Source: Mycolicibacterium nivoides (GTDB lineage Bacteria > Actinomycetota > Actinomycetes > Mycobacteriales > Mycobacteriaceae). From it: DNA of 64,000 nt. Shown one piece after another: positions 1 to 7,601 of this stretch. Made by a program: the position numbers and the translations under genes. The notes beneath the pieces were generated by a model. That model saw nothing but the letters and a program-made list of their open reading frames with translations, had not been told where the DNA came from and did not search any database. The stretch's first letter is position 1; each line of letters opens with the position of its first letter. The stretch covers positions 3,278,727 through 3,342,726 of the forward strand of contig NZ_CP034072.1 in the NCBI RefSeq assembly GCF_003855255.1, written 5' to 3'.

Positions 1-29
1 CCGCGGAGCGCTCTGTGCGGGCGCTGCGC

Positions 30-800
30 CTAACAGCCGTTCAGGACCGCCACCATGGCGTGCTTCTCCTTGGCCGAGACCCATAGTTGGTAGGCGGATT
101 TCACCTCGACCTGGCGGGCCACGAACTCGCAGCGGAACGCAGCAGCGGGCGGCAACCAGCTGGCCGCGTCGCGGAAGGCCTTGTCGAAGTTGGGTTGCGC
201 GGCAACCGCGATCAGGTTGCGCGGATCGTTCGCGAAGTCCTTGCGCCGCTGCGGGTCCCAGGTTCGCGCACCCTTGTACCAGGCATCCGACAGCGACACC
301 AGGTGGTCGATCTGCACTGTGCTGGAGGTGTCCGGCCCGCGGGTGAATGCGATCTCGGCACCGGTGTAGGGGTCGTGCAGGACACCGGTGGCGGCGTAAC
401 AGGTTCCGGGGCGGACGGTCAGCTGGGCCAGGTCGCGGCGCAGGATGTCGTCGCGAGTATTGCAGCCGTTGTGGCCGAACTCGACGTTGACGTCGTCGCT
501 CCATGCCTCACCGAAGCGCGACCGGGCGTAGTCGGTGTCACGGTCCCAGCCCTTGACCGGCAGCCCCGCCAACAATGCGCGGGCCCGGTCGTAGCCGGGG
601 GTCTGCGGTAGCGGCTGCCGGGCCTGACCGGTAGTCGGAGGCGGGACCGCGGACCGGGCCGGCGCATCCGCGGGCCCCTCCTCCCGCATGCGTGCCACCA
701 CGAGCACGGCCAGCACCGCCAGGATTACCGCCACCACGAGCAGTACCGCTAACCTTCCGGTGCGCCGGCGCCGGCGGCCCGCGGGAATGACATGGCCCAC
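30..800 (-). CDS. HNH endonuclease-family membrane-anchored/secreted protein (DUF1524-like)
   Basis: A 256-residue protein with an arginine-rich start, one hydrophobic segment at about residues 17-36 (signal anchor) and a Pro-rich linker to about 70. The C-terminal half carries an HNH-like nuclease signature: Asp165-His166 in the QIDHLVSLSDAW stretch, followed by the NDPRNLIAV stretch at 191-199, as in the DUF1524/GmrSD C-terminal family. The predicted topology places the nuclease fold outside the membrane, as is common for actinobacterial members. The substrate is unknown and the catalytic role is inferred from family. It is divergent from the ruc gene and separated from it by the CIRCE operator. 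The family assignment is solid; the function is not. Confidence 0.8.
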   Translation of the reverse strand: MGHVIPAGRRRRRTGRLAVLLVVAVILAVLAVLVVARMREEGPADAPARSAVPPPTTGQARQPLPQTPGYDRARALLAGLPVKGWDRDTDYARSRFGEAWSDDVNVEFGHNGCNTRDDILRRDLAQLTVRPGTCYAATGVLHDPYTGAEIAFTRGPDTSSTVQIDHLVSLSDAWYKGARTWDPQRRKDFANDPRNLIAVAAQPNFDKAFRDAASWLPPAAAFRCEFVARQVEVKSAYQLWVSAKEKHAMVAVLNGC

Positions 801-809
801 GTAGCGGTT

Positions 810-836
810 CTAGCACTTGAGCCGGTAGAGTGCTAA
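810..836 (+). promoter_or_regulatory. CIRCE operator (HrcA site) upstream of ruc
   Basis: Left arm CTAGCACTT, nine spacer bases, right arm GAGTGCTAA. This matches the CIRCE consensus TTAGCACTC-N9-GAGTGCTAA with two changes in the left arm and none in the right. It ends 28 bases before the GTG start of the FmdB/Ruc gene. HrcA is the heat-shock repressor that binds CIRCE, so heat induction of ruc is expected. The site could also affect the divergent HNH gene. Confidence 0.88.
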
Positions 837-864
837 CAAGTTTGACCAAACTCGGAGGGTTTTC

Positions 865-1194
865 GTGCCTACCTATTCCTACGCGTGCACTGAGTGCGGC
901 AATCGGTTCGACGCGGTGCAGGCGTTCAGCGACGATGCGCTGACCACCTGCCCCAAGTGCTCCGGCAAGCTGCGCAAGCTCTTTGGCTCCGTCGGCGTGG
1001 TGTTCAAGGGCAGCGGCTTCTACCGCACCGACAACCGCGAGTCGGGCAAGAGCTCGTCCAACGGCTCCTCCGGCAAGAGCTCGGAGAGCAGCTCGTCGAG
1101 CACGTCCTCGGACTCGTCGTCCTCGTCGAGCGGTACGTCTTCGAGTTCGTCGAGCAGCTCCAGTGCGGCCCCTGCCGCGGCCGCTTCAAGCTAG
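865..1194 (+). CDS. ruc: FmdB-family zinc-ribbon redox chaperone Ruc (Rv0991c homologue)
   Basis: A 109-residue protein that starts at GTG with a GGAGGG ribosome site five bases upstream. The N-terminal zinc ribbon has Cys8-x2-Cys11 and Cys29-x2-Cys32. From about residue 55 the tail is low-complexity and extremely serine-rich, hence disordered. The size and layout match M. tuberculosis Rv0991c, described as Ruc, a redox-regulated chaperone: oxidation of the zinc-binding cysteines activates it to hold unfolding proteins together with DnaK. The CIRCE operator just upstream fits its reported control by HrcA. The assignment rests on the four cysteines, the length, the tail and the next gene being the Rv0990c homologue. 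Confidence 0.9.
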   Translation: MPTYSYACTECGNRFDAVQAFSDDALTTCPKCSGKLRKLFGSVGVVFKGSGFYRTDNRESGKSSSNGSSGKSSESSSSSTSSDSSSSSSGTSSSSSSSSSAAPAAAASS

Positions 1195-1263
1195 CCCCGG
1201 AGTTATCCACAGGACGGCGAAGACGCCGTTCTCACCCGGCCGTCGCGCGCCTACCGTGGCGCC

Positions 1264-1923
1264 ATGGCCGAATCACTCAACCCGCCCCTCTGGCGTCGGT
1301 TGACTGCTGCCCGGCCCGATTGGACCCGCACGGTGGCCGCGCGCCGCGCCGCCGCGGCCGGGCTGGTGCTGCTGGCTGCAATCGCGGCCCTGCGCTCCGA
1401 CCCGCACGGCGAATACACCGAGATCGCAGTCGCCAGCCACGACCTGTCTCCCGGCGTCGCATTGACCGCCGCTGACGTGCGACTGGAACGACGCAGCACG
1501 GCCACGCTCCCCGACGGTGCCCAGCATGACGTGGGCCCCGTGATCGGCGCGACGCTGACCGCCCCGGCCCGTCGCGGCGAGGTCCTCACCGATGTCCGGC
1601 TGCTCGGGTCACGGCTGGCGGAATCGGCCGCCGGCCCGGATGCGCGGATCGTGCCGCTGAAGCTCAGCGACACGGCGCTGCTCGATCTGATCCGGCCGGG
1701 CGACGTGGTGGACGTGATCACGGTGACCGGCGATCAGGACGACAAGCAGCCGGCCCGGCCGGTCGTAGTGGCCTCGGGGGCGGTGGTGGTACTTGTCTCG
1801 GAGAAGGCCCGCGGGTCCGGGGTGGGCACCGACCGGGTGGCCCTGGTTGCCCTGCCCGCGCGCTCCGCCAACGAGGTCGCGGCAATCAGCCTGGTCCAGG
1901 CTGTCACACTGACGATCCACTGA
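1264..1923 (+). CDS. SAF-domain (RcpC/CpaB-like) membrane-anchored protein (Rv0990c homologue)
   Basis: A 219-residue protein with a basic N-terminus, one hydrophobic segment at about residues 27-42, and a SAF domain beginning near residue 52 (IAVASHDLSPGVALT). The second half has the RPGDVVDVITV stretch typical of CpaB/RcpC proteins, which assist Flp pilus secretins. Mycobacteria lack that outer-membrane machinery in standard form, so the pilus role is doubtful. It follows ruc by about 70 bases in the same direction, matching the Rv0991c-Rv0990c pair. The function in mycobacteria is unknown. Confidence 0.8.
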   Translation: MAESLNPPLWRRLTAARPDWTRTVAARRAAAAGLVLLAAIAALRSDPHGEYTEIAVASHDLSPGVALTAADVRLERRSTATLPDGAQHDVGPVIGATLTAPARRGEVLTDVRLLGSRLAESAAGPDARIVPLKLSDTALLDLIRPGDVVDVITVTGDQDDKQPARPVVVASGAVVVLVSEKARGSGVGTDRVALVALPARSANEVAAISLVQAVTLTIH

Positions 1924-2058
1924 CGCTGAATCTCACCGCTGGACAACATGATTCGTCCGTTCTGAAGATGTTGACCGACAATCACCCAGCCATTCGGCCA
2001 ACTCGGTTACTGTTTGCTTGTCGCACCGAAAACAACACACTGCAGGAAGGGTCCCCGC

Positions 2059-2520
2059 ATGTTGAAGGGCTTCAAAGAGTTTCTGTCTCGCGGCAACGTC
2101 ATCGATCTTGCGGTTGCTGTGGTCATCGGCGCTGCCTTCACCGGCCTGGTCACCGCCTTCACGGACAAGGTGGTCCAGCCACTGGTCGACCGGATCGGCG
2201 CCGGCCCAGGCAAGGAATACGGCATCCTCAAGATCTCACTGGGCGGCGATCCCGAGACGTTCATCGACCTGAACGCGGTCCTGTCCGCCGCCATCAACTT
2301 CGTCCTGGTGGCCGCGGTGATCTACTTCGTCATCATGGTGCCGTACAAGAAGTTGCGCGAGCGTGGCGAGGTCGAACAGGCCCAGGACACCGAGCTGGCG
2401 ATCCTCACCGAGATCCGCGATCTGCTGTCCGAGAACGGCAACACCGGCAAGCATGTGACCGGCCCCGGTACCGGCCCCAGCCCGGACACCGCCAAGTACA
2501 CCAGCGCCGACCGCGAGTGA
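2059..2520 (+). CDS. mscL: Large-conductance mechanosensitive channel MscL
   Basis: A 153-residue homopentameric channel that opens under membrane tension to release solutes during hypo-osmotic shock. The start is the ATG at 2059 (MLKGFKEFLSRGNVIDLAVA) because AGGAAGGG lies just upstream and the N-terminal helix then aligns with known MscL; an in-frame start 45 bases earlier would add a non-conserved tail. TM1 covers about residues 13-40 and TM2 about 68-92, followed by a charged cytoplasmic helix and a Gly/Pro-rich end. The length is close to the 151 residues of M. tuberculosis MscL. It ends at a strong bidirectional terminator shared with the porin gene. Confidence 0.97.
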   Translation: MLKGFKEFLSRGNVIDLAVAVVIGAAFTGLVTAFTDKVVQPLVDRIGAGPGKEYGILKISLGGDPETFIDLNAVLSAAINFVLVAAVIYFVIMVPYKKLRERGEVEQAQDTELAILTEIRDLLSENGNTGKHVTGPGTGPSPDTAKYTSADRE

Positions 2521-2533
2521 CATCATCCACCCG

Positions 2534-2577
2534 CACACAAAACAGCCCCTGGATTTCTCCAGGGGCTGTTTTGTGTG
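2534..2577. terminator. Bidirectional intrinsic terminator between mscL and the porin gene
   Basis: A 20-base-pair perfect stem with a 4-base TTTC loop. The arms end in A and T runs (CACAAAACAG on the left, CTGTTTTGTG on the right), so the hairpin can stop the convergent mscL and porin transcripts. Confidence 0.93.
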
Positions 2578-2603
2578 AGGCCTAGAACGTGACGTTCATG
2601 TGC

Positions 2604-3239
2604 TCAGTTCATGTTCCAGGGCTCGCCGTAGGTGGTGACACTGTCACCGGTGGAGGCGATCAGGCGGGCGAACGGACGCAGCAGCACGCCACCGGCAGCA
2701 CCGGTCACGGTGCCGTGCGCGTTGGACACCGCCACACCGCCGGCCGGACCCTTGACGTCCACCGAGAAGGTCGCCACTTCCTGGATACCCGGGCCGTTGC
2801 CCAGGTCAGCGCTGATCGACACACCCGGGAACAGGTTCGGGGTGATGACCGAGTTCAGGCCAAACGGCGGGCCGGTGATGTCACCATCGTCGATCAGGAT
2901 GTTCGGGGTGGTGTAGGAGAAGTTGATCCCCACACCCAGCGACCAGGGGAAGCCGATCTGGTAACCCAGCTCCAGCGTGCCCGCGAAGTCGTCGGCACCC
3001 GGACCGGCCACCGTGTACTTGGCACGACCGGAGTGGAACCACTCACGGGTCAGCCGGTTGCGGTCCAGGGGGAACACACCGTTGAGGAAGGTGTCCCACT
3101 GCTGAACCGTCAGGGTCCGGTCCTGACCATCAACCAGGCTCAGTTCATTGTCCAGACCCGCATGAGAAATGCCCGTGCTCGTAAACAGCGCCGCGATGGT
3201 TGCCACCATCGCGACCAGCACCCGACTGAATGCCTTCAT
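2604..3239 (-). CDS. MspA-family octameric outer-membrane porin
   Basis: A 211-residue precursor, the same length as MspA of M. smegmatis and differing at only a few positions. The signal peptide ends with ISHA before mature GLDNELS. The beta-barrel/constriction region contains GVGINFSYTTPNILIDDGDI, whose Asp residues form the MspA constriction, and the protein ends YGEPWNMN. It lets small hydrophilic nutrients cross the mycolic-acid outer membrane. The start is the ATG at 3239 (MKAFSRVL). Its place beside moaB2 and pepD matches my memory of the mspC locus of M. smegmatis, but the msp paralogues are too alike to name this copy with certainty. Slow growers such as M. tuberculosis lack this family. 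Confidence 0.97.
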   Translation of the reverse strand: MKAFSRVLVAMVATIAALFTSTGISHAGLDNELSLVDGQDRTLTVQQWDTFLNGVFPLDRNRLTREWFHSGRAKYTVAGPGADDFAGTLELGYQIGFPWSLGVGINFSYTTPNILIDDGDITGPPFGLNSVITPNLFPGVSISADLGNGPGIQEVATFSVDVKGPAGGVAVSNAHGTVTGAAGGVLLRPFARLIASTGDSVTTYGEPWNMN

Positions 3240-3627
3240 GTTCTCCCTAGCTATATCGCCGGCGGCCCCGGGGGCCCACCGTTTGTGGGTGGCGTCCCGG
3301 CCCCCGCAGACCGTACCGCCGCGCAAGACCGACATGTGATGCGGATTAGAAACCCCACACGTTGCTCTTACGTAATGCTCATCGTTGACACGAGGAACAT
3401 AACGGGAGCCCTTCGGGGCGGCAACGCAAGCACATATCCCGAGCGGTGCATACGGTCAATCGATCAAAATTTGCTGAAAACCCGCTGGGAGGTCGAACAC
3501 TAGGTCGTGACGCTGCGAATTGGCCCACCCGGCAATGCTGTGACACCGTTCGCCTCGATAACGAACTGAGGTTCGGACCACAGTGCTTGAGCAGAGGTTT
3601 CGCGCCCCTCACAAGCCGCTCACCTTC
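3240..3627. other. Long non-coding region upstream of the porin gene
   Basis: This 388-base stretch shows no credible gene on either strand. Relative to its surroundings it is AT-rich around 3355-3480. It holds the candidate porin promoter at 3431-3459. Work on mspA in M. smegmatis reported that several hundred bases of upstream DNA affect expression, and a long upstream region here is consistent with that. Confidence 0.5.
3431..3459 (-). promoter_or_regulatory. Candidate sigma-A-type promoter for the porin gene
   Basis: On the minus strand there is a -35 TTGACC (3459-3454), a 17-base spacer, and a -10 TATGTG (3436-3431). Transcription would start about 185 bases before the porin ATG. This is sequence matching only. 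Confidence 0.45.
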
Positions 3628-3786
3628 TCAGTGATGGTGAGGCGGAATGTTGTTCCTCAACCATCCGTCCCGGTCGTCATCGTCATCCGGCGAAGCGGTG
3701 TCGCGTTCGTCGGGAGCGATGTCCGGGAGGGCCTCACCGAAAATCTTGTTAACTGCGTGCCGGGACATTTTGTTCGCTTCAGGCAT
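3628..3786 (-). CDS. Conserved-looking 52-aa small acidic protein
   Basis: Reading the minus strand from ATG at 3786 gives 52 residues beginning MPEANKMSRHAVNKIFG and ending DRDGWLRNNIPPHHH before TGA. A GGGA ribosome site sits seven bases upstream. The protein has a basic N-terminal third, an Asp-rich centre (five consecutive Asp) and a Trp-Leu-Arg plus Pro-Pro-His-His-His end. No signal peptide or membrane segment is seen. I recall similar short mycobacterial proteins ending in a WLR-N-x-PPHH pattern, but assign no function. It is flanked upstream by a perfect CRP-type palindrome and a direct-repeat element. It is distinct from the porin and the moaB2 operon, each of which has its own terminator or promoter region. 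Confidence 0.72.
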   Translation of the reverse strand: MPEANKMSRHAVNKIFGEALPDIAPDERDTASPDDDDDRDGWLRNNIPPHHH

Positions 3787-3799
3787 CGTCAATTCCCTT

Positions 3800-3815
3800 T
3801 GTGATGAAGATCACA
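3800..3815. promoter_or_regulatory. CRP-family binding site upstream of the 52-aa gene
   Basis: TGTGA-N6-TCACA is a perfect match to the CRP/Cmr-type palindrome (Rv3676 class in mycobacteria). It ends 14 bases before the ATG of the small gene, close enough that binding would overlap the promoter or leader. Confidence 0.68.
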
Positions 3816-3843
3816 TCTCATCCTAGGCGGAGCTGCAACAACC

Positions 3844-3861
3844 GTTAACCTGCTCTTAACC
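3844..3861. promoter_or_regulatory. Direct-repeat response-regulator-type box (PHO/RegX3-like)
   Basis: GTTAACC, four bases, CTTAACC: two 7-base repeats at an 11-base pitch, the usual spacing for OmpR/PhoB-family dimers and similar to the GTTCACC-N4-GTTCACC PHO box. It lies 58 bases upstream of the 52-aa gene. The regulator identity is a guess. Confidence 0.4.
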
Positions 3862-3897
3862 AGCACCGTCGCTCTGCCTAACATTCACCTGCAAAAG

Positions 3898-3924
3898 GAA
3901 ACGGCGGCCGGTGGCCGCCGTTTC
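3898..3924 (-). terminator. Intrinsic terminator after moaB2
   Basis: A 12-base-pair stem (GAAACGGCGGCC with its complement) and a 3-base loop. On the minus strand it is followed by CCTTTT. It ends the pepD-moaB2 transcript nine bases after the moaB2 stop codon. Confidence 0.85.
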
Positions 3925-3932
3925 GTTGATGT

Positions 3933-4511
3933 TCAGATTTCCAAACTTGATAGCTGGCCTATCACTTGCGCGGCCAGTGGCCCCAGGGTTGCCATGCCGT
4001 CGCGCACCGCGGCACGCGACCCAGCGATGTTCACCACCAGCGTGCTGCCCGAGATGCCGCACAGACCGCGGGACAGCCCCGCATCCACGATGCCGGCCGA
4101 AAGCCCCGATGCCCTCAGCGCCTCCGCGATGCCCAGCAGCTCCCGGTCGAGGATGTCGAGGGTGGCCTCCGGCGTCACGTCGCGCGGCGTCACCCCCGTG
4201 CCGCCGACCGACACCACCAGATCGACGCCGCCGATCACCGCGGTGTTCAACGCGTTGCGAATCTCGACCTCGTCGGCGGCCACGACCACGACTCCGTCGA
4301 CGACGAACCCGGCCTCGCCCAACAATTCCGTGACCAACGGACCGCTGTGGTCTTCCTCGCCATGCGCTGTGCGATCGTCCACGACGACGACGAGCGCGCG
4401 CCCCACCAACTCCCCTGGCTGTTCCATGCCTGCAACCGTATATCCGGCGGCAGACAACGGTGTAGCCAGACGGAGTGTGGCGATCCCGCCGGGTCCGATC
4501 ACGGTGCTCAC
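3933..4511 (-). CDS. moaB2: MoaB/Mog-family molybdopterin protein MoaB2
   Basis: A 192-residue MoaB/Mog-fold protein. The domain begins near residue 29 (MEQPGELVGRALVVVVDD) and includes the VSVGGTGVTPRDVTPEA nucleotide/molybdopterin-binding loop and the GISGSTLVVNIAGS motif near the end. Family members adenylylate molybdopterin or bind it during molybdenum cofactor assembly; this one matches Rv0984 closely. The GTG start at 4511 overlaps the pepD stop by four bases (GTGA), so translation is probably coupled. An internal ATG at 4427 would give the core domain alone. It is the last gene of the transcript that follows mprB-pepD and precedes a terminator. Confidence 0.92.
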   Translation of the reverse strand: MSTVIGPGGIATLRLATPLSAAGYTVAGMEQPGELVGRALVVVVDDRTAHGEEDHSGPLVTELLGEAGFVVDGVVVVAADEVEIRNALNTAVIGGVDLVVSVGGTGVTPRDVTPEATLDILDRELLGIAEALRASGLSAGIVDAGLSRGLCGISGSTLVVNIAGSRAAVRDGMATLGPLAAQVIGQLSSLEI

Positions 4512-5902
4512 TGCTCAGCCTTTCCCAGCGTGACCTCGATGGTCTGCGGCTTGCCTGCCGCATCCAGGAAGGTCAGCGTGACCTTGTCACCGGGGGCCTT
4601 GGACCGCACCGCGGCCACAAGCGCGTCGGCGCTGCCGATCACCCGGTCATCGACCTTGGTGACCACCACACCGCTGGGCAGACCGGCCGCCGCGGCGGCC
4701 CCGCCGTTGGTGACCTCGACGATCTTGGCGCCGTCGCTGGTCTTGTCGTTGGCCACCTGCACGCCCAGCGAGGCATGGGAGGCCGTGCCGTTCTGGATCA
4801 GCTCGTCGGCGATGCGCTTGGCCTGATCCACCGGGATCGCGAAGCCCAGCCCGATCGAGCCGCTCTGCGCCTGCGGTGAATCCCCGCCCATCGTGGCGAT
4901 CGCCGAGTTGATCCCGACCAGTTCACCGTTCATGTTGACCAGCGCGCCACCTGAATTGCCCGGGTTGATCGCGGCGTCGGTCTGGATGGCGTCGAGCACG
5001 GTGTTCTGGTTGCGGGTGTCGCCGCCGGCGGCGACCGGACGGTTCAGCGCGCTGATGATGCCGGTGGTGACGGTGCCTTCGAGGCCCAGCGGCGACCCGA
5101 TGGCCACCACGTCCTGGCCCACCCGCAGGTTGGCCGACGAGCCGAGCGTGATCGGGGTCAATCCCGAAACGTCCTGTGCGCGCACCACTGCGATGTCGCT
5201 GCTGGGGTCGGTACCCACCACGGTGAACGGCTTGGTGGTCCCGTCGGAGAACGTCACCTTGGTCTGGGCGCCCGCCGGTGCCGGTGCGCTACCAGGCGCC
5301 GTGGCGGGAGCGGGCTCACCCGGCTTGGCCGCCTGCACGACGTGGTTGTTGGTCAGGATGAGGCCATCGCCGGTGAGGATGATGCCCGAGCCCTCCTCGG
5401 ACGCGCGGCCCAAATCGGTCTCGAGCTTGACCACACTCGGCACCACTTTGGCCGCCACCTGCTCCACCGAACCGGGGGGCAGGGCGGCGGCGGGGACGGT
5501 CGGGGCGGCACCGAGGCCCTGGGTGCCCAGGCGCGGGTGGTCATCGTGAACCAGCGTGGCCACGCCGCCACCGATGCCGGCCGACACCACGGCAACGGTG
5601 AGGGCACCGGCGACCAGGCCGGCCTTGGAGCGCTTCTTGGCCGGAACGGGCTGCGGGCCGGACGGAATCCGGTACGGGTCGAACGGTGCGCGATACGCCT
5701 GCTGCTGCGGCTGGTGAGTCTGGTGCTGCTGCGTCTGATGCGTCTGGGTCTGATGCGTCTGGTGCTGCTGCGGCTGTTGACGCGCGTAGCGCCAGTCGTA
5801 CGGCTGTTGCTGGTAAGGATCAGGACGCGCACCGCCGTATCCGGGGGCAGCGCCGCCGGGATGCTGCTCCGGCTGCTGGGGGTACCTCGGGTGGTTCGTC
5901 AT
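4508..5902 (-). CDS. pepD: HtrA-like serine protease PepD
   Basis: 464 residues, the same length as M. tuberculosis PepD (Rv0983), counting from the ATG at 5902. The order is a cytosolic Gln/His/Pro-rich tail with HQTHQT-type repeats (1-85), a transmembrane helix (about 93-117), a trypsin-like protease domain with catalytic His187 (TNNHVV), Asp236 (SSDIAVV) and Ser317 (GNSGGA), then a PDZ domain (about 365-460). It acts on the outer face of the membrane, degrading or refolding misfolded envelope proteins, and feeds back on the MprAB/SigE stress circuit. A predicted MprA box lies 132 bases upstream. An Ala/Pro-rich insert (about 196-212) interrupts the protease domain between His and Asp. Confidence 0.96.
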   Translation of the reverse strand: MTNHPRYPQQPEQHPGGAAPGYGGARPDPYQQQPYDWRYARQQPQQHQTHQTQTHQTQQHQTHQPQQQAYRAPFDPYRIPSGPQPVPAKKRSKAGLVAGALTVAVVSAGIGGGVATLVHDDHPRLGTQGLGAAPTVPAAALPPGSVEQVAAKVVPSVVKLETDLGRASEEGSGIILTGDGLILTNNHVVQAAKPGEPAPATAPGSAPAPAGAQTKVTFSDGTTKPFTVVGTDPSSDIAVVRAQDVSGLTPITLGSSANLRVGQDVVAIGSPLGLEGTVTTGIISALNRPVAAGGDTRNQNTVLDAIQTDAAINPGNSGGALVNMNGELVGINSAIATMGGDSPQAQSGSIGLGFAIPVDQAKRIADELIQNGTASHASLGVQVANDKTSDGAKIVEVTNGGAAAAAGLPSGVVVTKVDDRVIGSADALVAAVRSKAPGDKVTLTFLDAAGKPQTIEVTLGKAEQ

Positions 5903-6033
5903 AGTGCTGCGTGCTCTTCTCTTGTAAAGGTCCGCCGGCCTGTGGCGCCGGCCCGGTCCGACCCGTTTGTCCAACCCTCGTGTCTGTTCAATTCGTCAAA
6001 CGAACTCACTGCCACTCAGGTTGCCCAGATGGG

Positions 6034-6051
6034 CTGAGAATCCACTTAGAG
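6034..6051 (-). promoter_or_regulatory. MprA box upstream of pepD
   Basis: On the minus strand CTCTAAG, four bases, TTCTCAG: two 7-base direct repeats at 11-base pitch. This is the same arrangement as the mprA box at 8311-8328. It lies between the mprB stop and the pepD ATG. M. tuberculosis pepD is a known MprA target, which supports the assignment. Confidence 0.82.
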
Positions 6052-6097
6052 ATTTCTGATCCATCCGTGATTTAGTCCCCCGACTGACTTAACTGTC

Positions 6098-7597
6098 TCA
6101 CCTTTTGTCCGCGCCGACAGTGTGCCCATCGCCGACCCGGGGCGAGTGTGTCGCATCGCCATTGGGGATCGGCTGGCCCGGCAGCACCATGTGAAAGGAA
6201 GCTCCCGGCGGGGTGCCGCCCGGCACGGTCTCGTCAATCCGCAGTGCGCCACCGTGTTTGAGCACCACCTGCTGGACGATAGCCAATCCGAGGCCGGATC
6301 CCGGCATCGCCCTGGCCGCGTCCGAGCGGTAGAAGCGCTCGAACACCAGCGCGCGTTCCTGCGGCGGGATGCCGGGCCCGTGATCGGAGACCACGAGTTC
6401 GGCGTGCGTCGGATCGACCTGATGCAACCGGACACTGACCCGTCCACCGGCCGGACTCCACTTGGCGGCGTTGTCCAGCAGGTTGAGCACTGCCCGGCCG
6501 AGGCCGGGCGCGTCGCCGAACACCTGCCAGCCGATGACGTCGACGTCGAATTCGATGTCGTTGCGGCGCCTCCGGACCCGCTCCAGGCTGCGGTCGACGA
6601 CCTCGGACATGTCGACCGGCTCCGGGGTGATGCCGCCGGCATCGTCGCGGGTCAGGTCGACGAGGTCACCGACCAGGGTGGAGAGCTCCTCGATCTGGGC
6701 GATCACATCCTGCTGCAGCCCGTCCATCTCGTCCCTGGGCAGCGGCGGCGCGCCCGGCGCTTGGGAGGCCATCAGCAGTTCGACGTTGGTGCGTAGCGAG
6801 GTCAGCGGGGTTCTCAGCTCGTGCCCGGCGTCGGAGACCAGCCGGGACTGCCGTTCCCTCGATTCGGCCAGAGCCCGCAGCATCATGTTGAACGCCTCGG
6901 TGAGCCGGGCCAGCTCGTCGCTGCCGACCACCGGGATGGGCCGCAGGTCGTCGGTGCGGGCCACCCGCTCCGCGGCTTCGGTGAGTCTGCCCACCGGTCT
7001 GAGCCCGGCTCTGGCCACCGCACCACCGGCCATGGCGGCCACCGCGACCCCGACGCCGCCGACGATGAGCAGCACGGTGCCCAGCCGTCTCAGCACTTGG
7101 ACAGTGGGCGCCAGGCTCTTGGAGATCAGCAGGGAGCTGCCGTTAGCCAGGTGCACCGCGAGCACCCGCTGGTGGTTGGCCGTGCGCAGGGACATCAGCA
7201 GTTCACCGGAGATGACGTCCTTCTCGGGCTTGCCCAGCGGCAGCATCTGCCCCTGCTGGTTGGCCGTATAGATGGATCGGCCCGGGATCACCAGCATCGC
7301 GTTGACGTCGGAGTAGGCGGTGCCCTCGATGGCCTTACCGGGGTCGGCCGCCAGCGATCCGCTCTCGATGAGCAACCGGGCCCGGCTGTGCAGCTGGTTG
7401 TCCAGGTCGTCATAGAGCGCGCGCGAGACGACGGCGTAGACGGCGACCGCCATCAGGACGACCACCATGGCCACCATCGACATCGCGAGCATCATCACGC
7501 GCCAGCGCAATGACAGTGAGCTGGTGTTGCGTAGGTTCACGGCGGCGAGCCGCCCAGAGTCGGTGGCGGTTCGCCAGGTATTTGCGTTGAGCGCCAT
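6098..7597 (-). CDS. mprB: Sensor histidine kinase MprB
   Basis: A 499-residue membrane sensor. TM1 is at about residues 33-58, an extracytoplasmic loop of about 110 residues follows, TM2 is near 174-194, then a HAMP domain (LRPVGRLTEAAERVA), a HisKA domain with phospho-accepting His259 in the SDAGHELRTPLTS motif, and an HATPase domain with N, G1 (DHGPGIP) and G2 (GSGLGLAI) boxes. It senses envelope stress such as detergent damage and phosphorylates MprA. The ATG at 7597 is four bases after the mprA stop; a TTG one codon earlier and an internal GTG (VNLRNTSSL) are alternatives. The C-terminal tail after the kinase is shorter and different from Rv0982. Confidence 0.95.
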   Translation of the reverse strand: MALNANTWRTATDSGRLAAVNLRNTSSLSLRWRVMMLAMSMVAMVVVLMAVAVYAVVSRALYDDLDNQLHSRARLLIESGSLAADPGKAIEGTAYSDVNAMLVIPGRSIYTANQQGQMLPLGKPEKDVISGELLMSLRTANHQRVLAVHLANGSSLLISKSLAPTVQVLRRLGTVLLIVGGVGVAVAAMAGGAVARAGLRPVGRLTEAAERVARTDDLRPIPVVGSDELARLTEAFNMMLRALAESRERQSRLVSDAGHELRTPLTSLRTNVELLMASQAPGAPPLPRDEMDGLQQDVIAQIEELSTLVGDLVDLTRDDAGGITPEPVDMSEVVDRSLERVRRRRNDIEFDVDVIGWQVFGDAPGLGRAVLNLLDNAAKWSPAGGRVSVRLHQVDPTHAELVVSDHGPGIPPQERALVFERFYRSDAARAMPGSGLGLAIVQQVVLKHGGALRIDETVPGGTPPGASFHMVLPGQPIPNGDATHSPRVGDGHTVGADKR

Positions 7598-7601
7598 CAA
7601 A

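Noticed and set aside
3625..3640. TTCTCAG half-site near the stop of the 52-aa gene
   Set aside because: No second repeat at the required spacing.
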